From Cordia subcordata (Eukaryota > Streptophyta > Magnoliopsida > Boraginales > Cordiaceae): DNA of 64,000 nucleotides. The notes beneath the pieces are model-generated. The model had not been told where the DNA came from, searched no databases, and worked only from the letters and a program-made list of their open reading frames with translations. Positions 1 through 11,700 of this stretch are shown piece after piece. The position numbers were made by a program, and so were the translations under genes. Each line of letters opens with the position of its first letter. Position 1 is the first letter of the stretch. Location: NCBI GenBank assembly GCA_028554755.1, contig JAPTOF010000010.1, positions 6,794,001-6,858,000 on the forward strand, in the 5' to 3' direction.

Positions 1-1133
1 TGCGTACATTGGTGAAGGATTTGAGTAGTATGGTGGTAGTGGAGATGGTGTGTAGATTGATAAAGGCTTCCAATAGTATGGTGGTAGTGGAGATGAGGTA
101 TAGGATAGAGAAGACTTTGAATAGTATAATGGTAATGGTGGAGATTGTGTGTAGACCGAAGAAGATTTAGAATAGTTTGGAGATGGTAGGGATAGGGTGT
201 AAGACAAAGAAATTTTTGAATATTATGGTGGTGGTGGAGATGGTGCGTAGATTGATGAAGGTTTTGAATAGTATGATAGCGGTGGAGATGAAGTGTAAGA
301 TAGAGAAGGCTTTGGATAATATGGTGGTGGTGAAGAAAGCTTTGAATAATATGGTAGTAGTGGAGATGGTGTTTTGACTGGTGAAGGCTTTGAATAGTAT
401 GGTGGTGGTAGAGATGAAGTGTAGGATGGAGAAGACTTTGAATAGTATGGTGGTGGTGGAGATGGTGTGTAGATTGGAGAAGGATTAGAATAGTTTGGAG
501 GTGATAGGGATGGGGTCTGAGATGGAGAAGGCTTTGAAAAATATGATAGTGGTAGAGATGATGCGTAAGATAGAAAAGCTTTAAATAATGTGGTGGTGGA
601 GATGGCGTGTATACTGGTGAAGGCTTTAAAGAGTAAGGTGGTGGTGGAGATGGTGTGTATATTAGTGAAGGTTTTGAATAGTATAGTGATGGTGAAGATG
701 GTGTATAGATTGGAGAAGGTTTAGAATAGTACGGAGGTGGTAAAGATGGAGTGTAGAATGAAGAAGGTTTTGGATAATATGGTAGTGGTGGAGATGGAGT
801 GTACTATGGAGAAGCCTTATATAATAGCGAGGTGGTGGAGATGGTGTGTACTTAGTTGCAGATTTTGAGTAATACGATGGTGGCGACTTATAATACTGTG
901 ATGGAGAAGGAAATTTGTAATAGTACTTCTTTGCTACTGGTGATTTGTGAAAATAGTAAGGACCATACCCCGGATACTTTGGCCTCTTGTGCTTGTAGGC
1001 ATAAGGGGAATGCTTGTAGCTTTTGCTTACATATGGTGATGGAGAAGCATATGAGTGAGGCTCTACTGGCTAACAACGCAAATCCCACCATGCAAACAAG
1101 TTGAGGCCATTGCTTAACTGTTAGGCTCCCCAT
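1..1133 (-). pseudogene. Decayed extensin-like (Pro/Tyr-rich cell-wall protein) gene, runs off the left edge
   Basis: Read on the minus strand, an ATG at 1133 opens a hydrophobic signal-peptide-like start (MGSLTVKQWPQLVCMVGFAL). About 25 codons later the sense shifts by one base into a Tyr/Pro/Lys-rich stretch (EPHSYASPSPYVSKSYKHSP), then into a long tandem array of units like YTPSPPPPYYSKPSP with a period of roughly 54-60 bases. Extensins and related Hyp-rich wall proteins have this plan: a signal peptide, then repeated Ser-Pro runs with Tyr cross-link sites. The array is broken by at least one in-frame TAG near base 800 and by several frame changes; no frame stays open across it. I therefore call it a pseudogene. 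Less likely, it is a working gene damaged by assembly errors in the repeat. The 3' end lies outside the window. Confidence 0.72.
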
Positions 1134-4100
1134 TTTAATGCCTCAATTGATTGCCTATGGTTAATTGGTTGTTTTTTCGATGAATGTTCAAGGATCAGCA
1201 AGGCTTTATGTTGAGCCTCTAGAGCAATAAGTTTCACCAACAATTGCTTTGAACAGTAAGATGACGGTGCCCACTAAGATATCGAATTGTTAGACCATTC
1301 ACTCAATGACTACTCAGCTTTTGAATACTATGCCAATAAGAAAAGATTTTTAAGTTCGAATTCATAGTTTTAATTAATATCATTTGGCTTAGCTTCTCAC
1401 AATATTCACGTATGATCCATCTCCAAGTTTGGCTTGTTTGAGCTCGCTTTTGTTCTTGTTGCAAGATCCTTAATTGTTTAGCAAGTTGTTCTTGGTTTTT
1501 TGTTCTTGAAGTGGGTAACATGTGGGAGGGGTGTTGAAATATATATCTCGTCACACGAAGAGATTTCAAAATCTAAGACTATTTTATAATGTCTTAGATC
1601 ATTCTTCCACCAATTAATTTTTAAAATAGAACCTCAGTTATTTTTAATACTTATCATTAAAAAAAAAAAGTCTTATACAACATGTTATATAATTAGTTTC
1701 AAAATATAATCTAAATCGAAAGAAACATCGTGCGAGGATGTAACCGTTGCTGCCTCAATAGAGCCTGACCTGTTTCATTCAATTGACTTAGCAGCCTCAA
1801 GGATTTTAACCCCAAATTATTAACTAAAGAAACGGCCTCAAGGATTCCCATTAAGTATTTACAAAGTTTATATGTGGACAAATGTTGTTGTTAAGAAATG
1901 TGAAATTTTATGTTAAGATCAATTGTGTTAAATAGAATAGGCCAAGGTCTAGATCCAACATCAATTAAAGTAGCATAAAATCTGATAAGTGAGTCTTGAA
2001 ATTTACAAATTTATTCATATAAAACAATTATATATTGTGACATTTTTCTTACAAATTCCTTACCTCCAAACCAATTTCCTATCCTCCACGAGATTCGAAC
2101 TCAGGTCATCACTCCTGAAAAAATACTCAGGTCATATGATGTTTTATTTGAAAATGAGTCAACACAATTAATCATCCAGGTTAAGTTTGGAATTAACTAC
2201 ATGGATGTCCTAATATTGCCATATTTTTAAAATAATTCTTATTATTTTAAATTGTTAACATAATTAAATAAGTCTATGATATATCAAATATTCATCTTAG
2301 TCCTCAATGTAATGTTTTACAAATTTATTCGGAATTACGTATATTGTTTTGCTCATTTTTATGAGGATGTAGGATAATTGGATTATATTTGAAATAGTGA
2401 GGACTAATACGGAATTTTAAAATAATAAAAAGCAAAAATGAAATAAGTGACAACATTAAGGGCCTAAAACTATGTATGACAATTTCACCTTGTCCTGCCC
2501 CACCCGTAGCGCCAATGTAGGGGCAAGGGTGGAGTTTTTGGCAAAAAATCCTGCTACCCTCGATAAGGTGGGGTTGGGTTCTATCCACTTGGCCCCACCC
2601 CACACCAATATGTATTTGTGTATATATGTATGATGTATGTATGTATTTTTAAATTGTTTTATTATATATATTTTTTGGTCAAGTTTTTATTATATAATTA
2701 TTGTATGTATGAATATTTCTTTAGCTTAGCGGTAAAGTTGTTTTGTGTCATCTTATGTACGTGATATTTTAATAGTTTACTTATCTTTGTTTATTATGAT
2801 GATTTGGAGTTTGAACTTTGAACCCTTAGAGTTTGGGTGCGTTGACAAGTTGAAATGTTGTTATTTATGTTGGATACATACAGTAGGTAGGTATTATTAC
2901 AAGGATTTATAGTTGTTATATATTAAAGGTTTTTAATAATTTCAAAGTTTATTTTTGAACATGTAAATTTTATCATGTTAGGTTGTCCTGGCATGTTGAC
3001 TTTATCTACCCATACCTCATGAGGTTCGGAATAATTTTCTTTATCCAACTAGGACGAAGACAGGGTTGAGGATTTACCTCAATATCAAAAGTAGAGATAG
3101 AACTTTTAATAGGAGGTACAGAGCTAGAGTAGCCAATTAATCCCGCCTATAACATAATGTTTCCTTAATATGCCATTCTTACCTATAAGGCTACAACGTA
3201 ATGTTTCTTTAAACTTGGTTTAAGCGTTGATTTTGAAGAGAGATGAACTTACGAGCTAACATGAAAGCATCAAATAGGATTCCCTCTAGTATGGACTCTT
3301 ATTGGACATGGATGTTCTCTCTCCCAAAAGGGGTTATTAAATGTATTGAAAAGAAATTTGCAACCTACCTTTATTTTGGAGAATTGGAACCTAAACATTA
3401 GGCTAAATGTGCTTGGAAGGATGCATGCAAAACTCGAAGACGGACACTAATGAAGCGGCCACCTTGAGCCACATTTGGGTGTTGATTAATGACTGTCACC
3501 TAGGATCCTCTTGACACCCCTATCACCCTCCCCCTGGTTTCATTTGGGCGTTGATTAATAATTAAAATTTATTTGTTTGCAACAAGTTTACAAGTTAAAC
3601 GTGTTTAATTTTAAATCATCAATTGTTTCCTCTTGTTTTTTTTTCAGTAAGCATATAATTTTTTATCTTCTCATCTCATGCTCTTGTTACCTTCTTTTAA
3701 GTCATTTGATAACCCCACCAATGGCTTTATGTTGATTCAGGCTTTCACAAAGTTTCTCAATATACTTACTCTTATTAAGTTTTCTTACTAATCATTAGAT
3801 GGTAGCAATTTTTTTTTTCTTTTTTTGGTCAAACGTACACCAGGTAGTACCAAAACAAACAAACAAAAAAGGAAAAAAGAAAAAGAGAGACACACATATA
3901 AGAATAACTACTAGTCATATTCGTTGCTAAAAATAACAACCAAAGAGACACGCATATATAGCGAAAGAAGTTTTTAATAGCAATGACAATGAATTGATTA
4001 TTCAAAGATTTCAAAATATGAAATTACGTCGAGAACAGTTGTAAATAGTATTTTCTATTTACTATAAATATAGTTATTTATTTATCTATGTGTCTTTTAT

Positions 4101-5640
4101 ATTGTAAAAATTTTATTGTTGTATTGATATTATATGCTTTTATAATTTTTTAATAACAAACTTTATACAAAAATGTGCACCTCTGACTTCCAGGTTTTGA
4201 CTCTGCCATTGACCTTAAGGATGTGGCTGGTATGGAAACTATTAGCACCATGGTTTAAGGGAATGAAAATAGCCTAGTCTATCATTGATTATTATGTTGG
4301 GAGAAGGTCACTTATTGGCTCATCAAATGCTGTAACAGTAACTCCTTATAGTCACTGATTATCAAGCTTTTCTTTAGAGTATCTATTTTTTTTTCATATT
4401 TGAATAATGAGGAATAGAAGGCTCTTTAATTTCAAGGAACTCCTACAATGGAGGAGTTGATTTTTTATTCTATCCCTTTTGATGTTAAGTAGAAAGTATA
4501 CTCTTATGGCAAACACAAAAACAATAGGACTAAGAGCCCGTTTGGCTTTGTTTATTTTTAAGTGCTTATAAGTAGGCACTACTTATAAGCAAATATTTAC
4601 TTTTAAGCTAGTGAAAAAATAAACAGAGATGTGTTTGGATAATATGTGCTTATAAGCTATTGACATGTTTAGTAAATAAGTGCTTATAAGTGGCAACAAT
4701 ATTTAAAATGATTAAAAAAAGACATGTTATTGTAATTTACTTATCACTTTTAAGGGCAAACAAATCTTTTTATTTGTTTTGACCAAGTGCTTATTAGCAC
4801 CTAAAAAAAAAAGTTTCTCCCCACTTGACTTTCTTTTGATAGCTTATAAGCAGCCTTAAATTCCTCATAAACAAATTTGCCAAATATGTCAATTTTCATT
4901 TTTGCAAAGCCAAACACCATCAAATAGATACCTTGTGCCAAAAAAAAAAAAAGAAATAAAAATTATTTACATATTTATTAGGAAATAGAGAGAGAAATCT
5001 TTGTTGAGCCTTTTCTAAAAAGATTTTACAATGTTGTAGAAGGACGCTTTTTCCTTCCCCGGCCCTCTTTTTCATTTGGATGGAGATGAGTTCTATAACT
5101 GACATCTAAAGATTTTTATTATCGTAGAATCTTAATCCTAAATCCTTCCCCATTATATGGAAAATATTATCTTGGTTTGATGATAAACAAGCTTAACCTT
5201 TAAAAAGTTATGTTTAAGAAATTCAAAATTTTGACTTTTTGGGAACTTAATTTGAGCTTTTCTTGAAAGTGATAATTTCTATATTAAAAATTTTAATTGT
5301 TTTTAATTTTGAAATGGAGGTGTAGTTTAAGTGAAACAATAACTTTGGTCCAAGTTCAATAGAGATGAGGATTGAAAAAATGAAAGAAAACAAACATAAA
5401 TTTCAATTTTCAAGCACTTAAAAGCTCAAAAGAAAGAGATATCTATCTTGGGGAAAGAAAAGAGAAAATATCTATTTCAACTAAAAATAAGCTTAATTTT
5501 TTAATTTTTCTAAACACAAAATACCTTCTACTATACTTTGCCCAATACCCAAGAAAACAAAACCAAACAAAGCTTTTTAACACCCAAATATACAGACACA
5601 AACACACACTCTTTTTCCAAACTCTCTCTCTCGTAGATCT
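1134..5640. other. Intergenic, AT-rich, no gene seen
   Basis: No open frame here looks like a protein. I see scattered transposon traces. There are B-box-like bases on the minus strand at 2090-2102 (GAGTTCGAATCTC) and an A-box-like TAGCTTAGCGG at 2722-2732, both weak SINE hints. T-runs followed by GGTCAA at about 2671-2682 and 3809-3832 look like L1-type 3' tails on the minus strand. A GC-rich patch at about 2490-2605 is unexplained. A MITE-like element is listed separately. Confidence 0.6.
4534..4916. mobile_element. MITE-like element with GTTTGGCTTTG terminal inverted repeats
   Basis: The left end reads GAGCCCGTTTGGCTTTG and the right end CAAAGCCAAACACCATC, so the inner 11 bases (GTTTGGCTTTG) are inverted repeats. 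The roughly 380-bp interior repeats the motif AAGTGCTTATAAG in both orientations and codes for nothing. TAA precedes the left end; the right flank is not a clean duplicate. It is probably a non-autonomous DNA transposon, but the superfamily is unclear. Confidence 0.45.
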
Positions 5641-5648
5641 AAACCCTA
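5641..5648 (+). promoter_or_regulatory. Telo-box (AAACCCTA) upstream of RPN2
   Basis: AAACCCTA stands about 110 bases before the RPN2 start codon, just after a CT-rich leader-like stretch. Telo-boxes are common near the transcription start of plant translation and proliferation genes. Between it and the ATG a 22-base unit containing CTCGTAGG is repeated in tandem (about 5685-5735). Confidence 0.5.
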
Positions 5649-5758
5649 GTCCTAATTTTCGATTACAAATTTGTCTTCTCAATATATATACTCGTAGGTA
5701 TATTCATATATACTCGTAGGTATATTCATATATACATCAGGGTAGGGTTTTGAAAGCT

Positions 5759-8700
5759 ATGGCGGCGGCGGCGACGATGGTGAGTTCGGCCGGAGGGTTA
5801 TTGGCGATGCTGAACGAGCCGCACCCGCAGCTGAAACTACACGCTCTTTCGAATCTTAATGCCTTTGTTGATTACTTCTGGCCTGAGATCTCTACCTCTG
5901 TGCCAATCATGTACCTTCTCAATTCTCTCTGTCTTTCTCTCAACGTATATGTGTGTGTGTGTGTTTGTTTGTGTTTATGCACTTTTGGTATGTGACGGTT
6001 GATGATTTTGTTATGAATTCTTGTAGATTAGTTGAATTGTATCATATATATGTGTGTGCGTGTAGTTTTGTATGCAAGAATAGGAATTTCTGTTATCAAG
6101 CTACTTTACATTTGTTGAATGTTGTAGAATTGTATATCTATGTATGTTTGTGTATATTTTGTATGTGAAATTGGGTTTTTAGTGTGAAGATAGTGTGGAT
6201 TTGTTGAATTTTGTGGAATCTGAGTAAAAATTCTGATTTTTTTTTTTTGGGTTTCGCTGATGTGGGTACTTAGGGATATGGTTGGGAGCTGTTTTGAGTT
6301 GTTGGATGTTGTAAAATTTGTCAATGAAGTTTGAGGTTTTGGGGATATTGTGTCGTGGATAACTAAAAGTTATGTTCTTAGAAAGAAAAGTGAGCAAAAT
6401 ATAGTATATCTTGGAAATTTTCATGTCGCAGTTGTGATTCTTAACGCTCATCTTCATCAGTTGTTCATATGCAGATAAGAGTCTGTGTGAGTGTGGGGTT
6501 GAGGTTGCCTCTGTTTTTACATGGGTTTTTGTATTAATTGGGATTGTCGATCTGTTAAATTATTGGGATAGATGGTACCTTTGAGGGTTTTCTATTATGA
6601 AGGATTAGGAGAAAGTCACGTAGTGAATTTAACCAAGTTGCTTCCTGTTAAACCCAACCTCAGAGAAGTATGCTAGTGTATTTTTTCAGTTTTCACTGGT
6701 AAAAAGTATCACACCTTTTCATCTCTAGGAAAGAATTATTAAATTGGAATTTTGACAGGAATGCGGGTGCAATCCTAACCCAGCTGAGCTCCTCTTCTGT
6801 AGGAGATTTCTCTTTGTCATGGAATCTTGCAGTTCTCAGTTTTTTGGTGCTCAAATTCTGGAATAGTAAAATTTTTATTCAAACAAACATGGATCTCTTA
6901 TTATTCTCTAATGTTCCAGTCTGCATATTTGGTTGTAGAGTTTCATGCTATCATTCAGTCTGTAATTGTTCTCTGATGTTTTCTCCTTTTCTGCATTAGT
7001 CGATTTTCAATGATAAGATGTGATGAGACGAGATGTCGCTTTTGCTCTTTGGAATCTCAACAAAAGATAAAGTTTTTGGAAACAAGCTTTGCCTAGCATA
7101 CAAACTTTTGGTTTAGTAATCAACATGGAATGGAAGGCCCATGTGCATATTTAAGTGTTAAATAATTTTTTAGCTATGGGGTGAATTACGACTACTGCAA
7201 TACATCCTACAAAATGATTTGAAACTATAAGGGGAGGAGCACATAGAAGAAATTAGTGTGCATTGCCATATGGAGAATGGTTCTTATCCGATTAGTTTAG
7301 CTTTGGGGCTATAGAGATGGTTATATTTGATGTCATATACTTCGTGCTAGTTGAACAACATTTTTTAGTTGAACAACATTTTTTGGTGCTTGTTGTTTTT
7401 GGGGAAGTGCACCACTGGAAGATAAAGCCATATCTCTCATTTTGATATGTCGTTTGACTTTCAGTATGATGTAATGATGATCAGGCTCATTCATATGCAT
7501 AAAGGATTTGACCTTCAAGCTCAATGCTAGGTGATGGCTTTTGAAGTTGGTACTATTGGCTTATATCAATGAAGTGATACGTGTTAGAAATAGAAACTCT
7601 TCTTTTAAGGGCTTTATTTGCTCGGACAAGGGTAGGTCCAGAAATTAATCCTTGGCTATTGTAGTAAGATTATTCTCGGCTTGAAGTTGTCACATACTTT
7701 TGGCTGCCTTCGGGGATAGGAGAAATCTCAATGCTAGGTGAGAGCTGTTGAAGTTGATACTGTTAGCTTATATCAATAAGGTGTTGTTAGAAAAAGAAAC
7801 CTCTGTTCTTGGAAGAGCTTTATTTGTTTGCACAACTGTAGTTTTGGAAATTACAATAACTCTAGATGTAGTTCTGGGCTATCATAGTGAGATTTTTCTA
7901 GGTGAAAAGGTGTCTTTTTTCAGTGCCTTCAGGGATGGGAGAAAGCTGCCTCGTACTTGCAGTCCAGAGATTTTAAGGGCCTGTTTGGATTGGCTTTTTT
8001 CCAGGAAAAAGCACTTTTTTTTCCTTAAAAAGTTATATTAAATTTGCAATAACTATTTGATTTGGCTTCCAAAAAAGATGAAACTCTAAGAAAAGCTCAA
8101 ATACAGCTTTTTTTAGAAGCCAGAATTTTCAACTTTTCAAAAAAAGCTGTTTTTCAAAAGTTGTTAAAAAAAACGCTTTTGAAAAAAGCCAATCCAAACG
8201 AGCCCTAAGTCTGTAGTGAGTGGGCTGTTTGTAGGTAATCCTGCAATCTTCTGCTTTATAGAATACTCTTGCATGTAACTAAGAAAGCAACTTTAGTGGA
8301 AAGCAATAATGTTGTTTCCTGTATATTCTTAAGCTTAGCCCTGAGATTTTGTGGCATTTATCTGTCCAGATTATGCATTAACCTTTAGAAAGCTCCCACT
8401 GGGCTCGTATTTGGACTTTTCTGTTACAAAAAGTAAAGGAGGCTTAATTATAAAAGAATTTATGTTGCAGTGCTGTGCCTATTGATCAAGGAAAATTGAT
8501 TTTTCACTTTTAACTTGTAGCTGTTTGGTTTTTTTGAACCTTTTCCAGCTTTACTATGAAATTTTACATTTCAGGACTGTTGTGCCTGGTGGTAAAAGAA
8601 ACTGGCTTTTTGTCTAATTTAAACTTGTAGCTGTGCTTTTGGAGCTAAATATTTTATTTCCATGCAGAGAGAGTTTATATGAAGATGAAGAATTCGATCA

Positions 8701-11700
8701 GAGACAACTTGCTGCATTACTTGTCTCAAAGGTTGGTCCACTCTGCATTTGTGTATAAATATATGATATTCTATTTCTCAGGATCTATGCATTTATGCCT
8801 TCAAAGAGAGAGAACTGTAAGATGGTGTTTAGAGGGTGTTTGAGTAGCTTCTTCCAAAGAGCTATGGGCCCCAGAGCTTGTGGACTCCAAATGTGGAATC
8901 TATTACATGTTTCTTGAAATATAAATTAAGGGTGGAAGTTATTTAGAAAACCTTAACGTGATGATAAAATCTGCTTTGAACTTTTCATTTTAAAGCTGTA
9001 GACTCTGTGCTAATTGCATAAGTTTCTGCCAAACCTGTGCCTCGTAGAAAAATATTTATAACATCATATTCGGAAATATAATGGCACCATATTGCTATTT
9101 GACAGTGGATTCAACTCAATCTGTTAAACTGTTATATTATCAGCATCAGAGTTAGATTGTAAAAAGGTGTACCAAACCATTCTTTCTGCTTGAGATTTGC
9201 ATATTATTAGCTAAACTACTATGTTTCTCTCCTTAGGTTTTCTATTACTTGGGTGAATTAAATGACTCGCTGTCATATGCTCTTGGAGCTGGCCCTCTAT
9301 TTGATGTTTCAGAAGACTCAGACTACGTTCATACTCTGCTTGGTAATAATTTATCCACTGACATGTTTACTCTCTGTGGAGAAAATTATAACATTTTTGT
9401 CACTGTGTAGAAGTCAGTTGTGATTGACAATGAAATCTTAGTATACAGATTAAAAATGGTAATATTGGCATGTTTTATGTTTAGTGGTAGTATGCTAATT
9501 TCAGCTTGTTTCTTCTCCTGCTCAGCTAAAGCTCTTGATGAGTATGCCAGTCTCAAGACTAGGGCAGCTGAGTCTAATGATGAATCAGCAAAGGTGGATC
9601 CCAGGTTGGAGGCGATTGTTGAGAGAATGCTTGATAAGTATGTAAACTTTCTACTGCTTCTGCTTTTTTCATTGATAGACATTCCTAGTAATTCGTCTCA
9701 TTAGCCTTTTTCCCCTCTTTGCTTTTAGGTGTATAGTGGATGGACGATATCAACAAGCAATCGGGATGGCCATTGAATGCCGCAGATTGGATAAGCTTGA
9801 GGAAGCAATTATAAGAAGTGACAATATTCATGGAACTCTATCCTATAGTATGAATGTCTCTCATTCGTTTGTGTACCGTAGAGAGTACCGACGTGAGGTA
9901 AACTCACATTGCTTGTGTCAGGCCTTAGTCCTTCACCTTTCTTTTGTACTTTGTTTGTTATTCGTTTTCTTACAAAGGATGCAAAAAATATCAGGCTCTA
10001 CAGCCTACTCAGCCTTGCCAAGATATGATTGCATGTCTATGTTTTTTTGTTTCTTTCCCATTTCTAAGTTCTGCAGTTGTAGTTATTTATTTGAATGACA
10101 GTTTTTCTTGCGCTGTTCTCTTTTTCAAGCTCGATATTCGTTTTTATCATTTTCTTTCCGGTAAAGCATCTCTCCTAGCATTGGATTGATGTGAAACTTG
10201 TACTGATCTTTTGCTTTGTACATGCAGCTGCTCCAACTTGTTGTTAGAGTACATGAGAAGCAGTCATCTCCTGATTATTTGAACATTTGTCAGTGCCTCA
10301 TGTTTCTGGATGAGCCACAGGGGGTTGCAAGCATATTGGAGAAGCTTTTGCGAGGGGAGAAGGATGATGCTCTGTTGGCATTTCAAATAGCTTTCGATCT
10401 TGTGGGAAATGAGCAGCAAGCTTTCCTTTTGAATGTGATTAATCGGCTTCCTCAACCCAAGCCACAAACATCAGAACCTGCACAGGCAGCACCTGCCGAA
10501 ACTGATTCAACGCCTGACGGGAATGTCCCTGTTTCGCAAGATATTCATATAGCAGATGGAACAGAGGCTGCTGACAGCAGTGTGCCAAGTAAAGATCCTG
10601 TAGAAGTGACCTATGCTGAGCGGTTAACAAAACTAAAAGGAATTTTGTCTGGAGAAACTTCGATACAGTTGACTCTGCAATTCTTATACGGTCATAACAA
10701 GTAAGTCAAGCTTGTCTTTTTGTGTTGTTTCGTTTCCTGTTTCTGATGTTTTACATTTGAGGTGAATTTATCTGATAATTATACAAGTTGTTTTTCAGAT
10801 GGGAATAATTTATTACGTTTGCTTTGATTGCAGGTCAGATCTCCTCATTTTGAAGACAATAAAGCAGTCTGTTGAGATGAGAAATAGTGTCTGTCACAGT
10901 GCAACTATATATGCTAATGCTATTATGCATGCTGGAACAACAGTCGATACGTTTTTGAGGGAGAATCTGGTCAGTAAAATTTTTACTTTCTAAAGCATTT
11001 CTTTGCAAGAGTCAGTATCTCTAACATTATGCTTGTCTGTCTGGAATGTCAGGATTGGCTTAGCAGGGCCACTAATTGGGCTAAATTTAGTGCAACAGCA
11101 GGACTGGGGGTCATTCACAAAGGTCACCTGCAACAGGGAAGGTCGCTTATGGCTCCTTACTTGCCGCAAGGAGGCGGGGGTGGCGGCAGTCCATACTCAG
11201 AAGGTGGTGCCCTGTATGCCTTGGGTTTGATTCACGCAAATCATGGAGAGGGCATCAAACAATTTCTTCGGGATAGCCTTCGGAATACAAATGTTGAGGT
11301 ATTGATCTTCAATGAGTGTGTTGGGTTATTCTGTATATGTATTGTGTCCTCTGCATTTACAAGCTCTATATGCTTTTGCAGGTTATTCAGCATGGGGCCT
11401 GTCTTGGCCTTGGTTTGGCAGCTTTGGGAACCGCTGATGATGATATCTTCGATGAAATAAAAAATGTGCTTTACACAGACAGTGCTGTTGCTGGTGAAGC
11501 TGCTGGTATTGCTATGGGTTTACTTATGGTTGGAACTGCGTCTGAGAAGGCAGGCGAAATGCTTGCTTACGCTCATGAGACACAGCATGAGAAAATTATC
11601 AGGTTCAGTTTGCCTTTCCCCAGAAGTCTGCTAATAATCTCTCCTTCCCAACTCCCGCGGCCCTCCTCCTCTCTCCCTCTCCCTCCTCTCCCTCCTTTCC

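Noticed and set aside
2490..2605. GC-rich patch as a possible gene exon
   Set aside because: A 92-codon minus frame covers it but has no family resemblance, no splice context and no neighbours. It is left as unexplained composition.
11003..11230. Alternative frames over RPN2 exons (for example 11003-11230 and 13556-13931)
   Set aside because: They are shadows of the RPN2 exons and run through splice sites.
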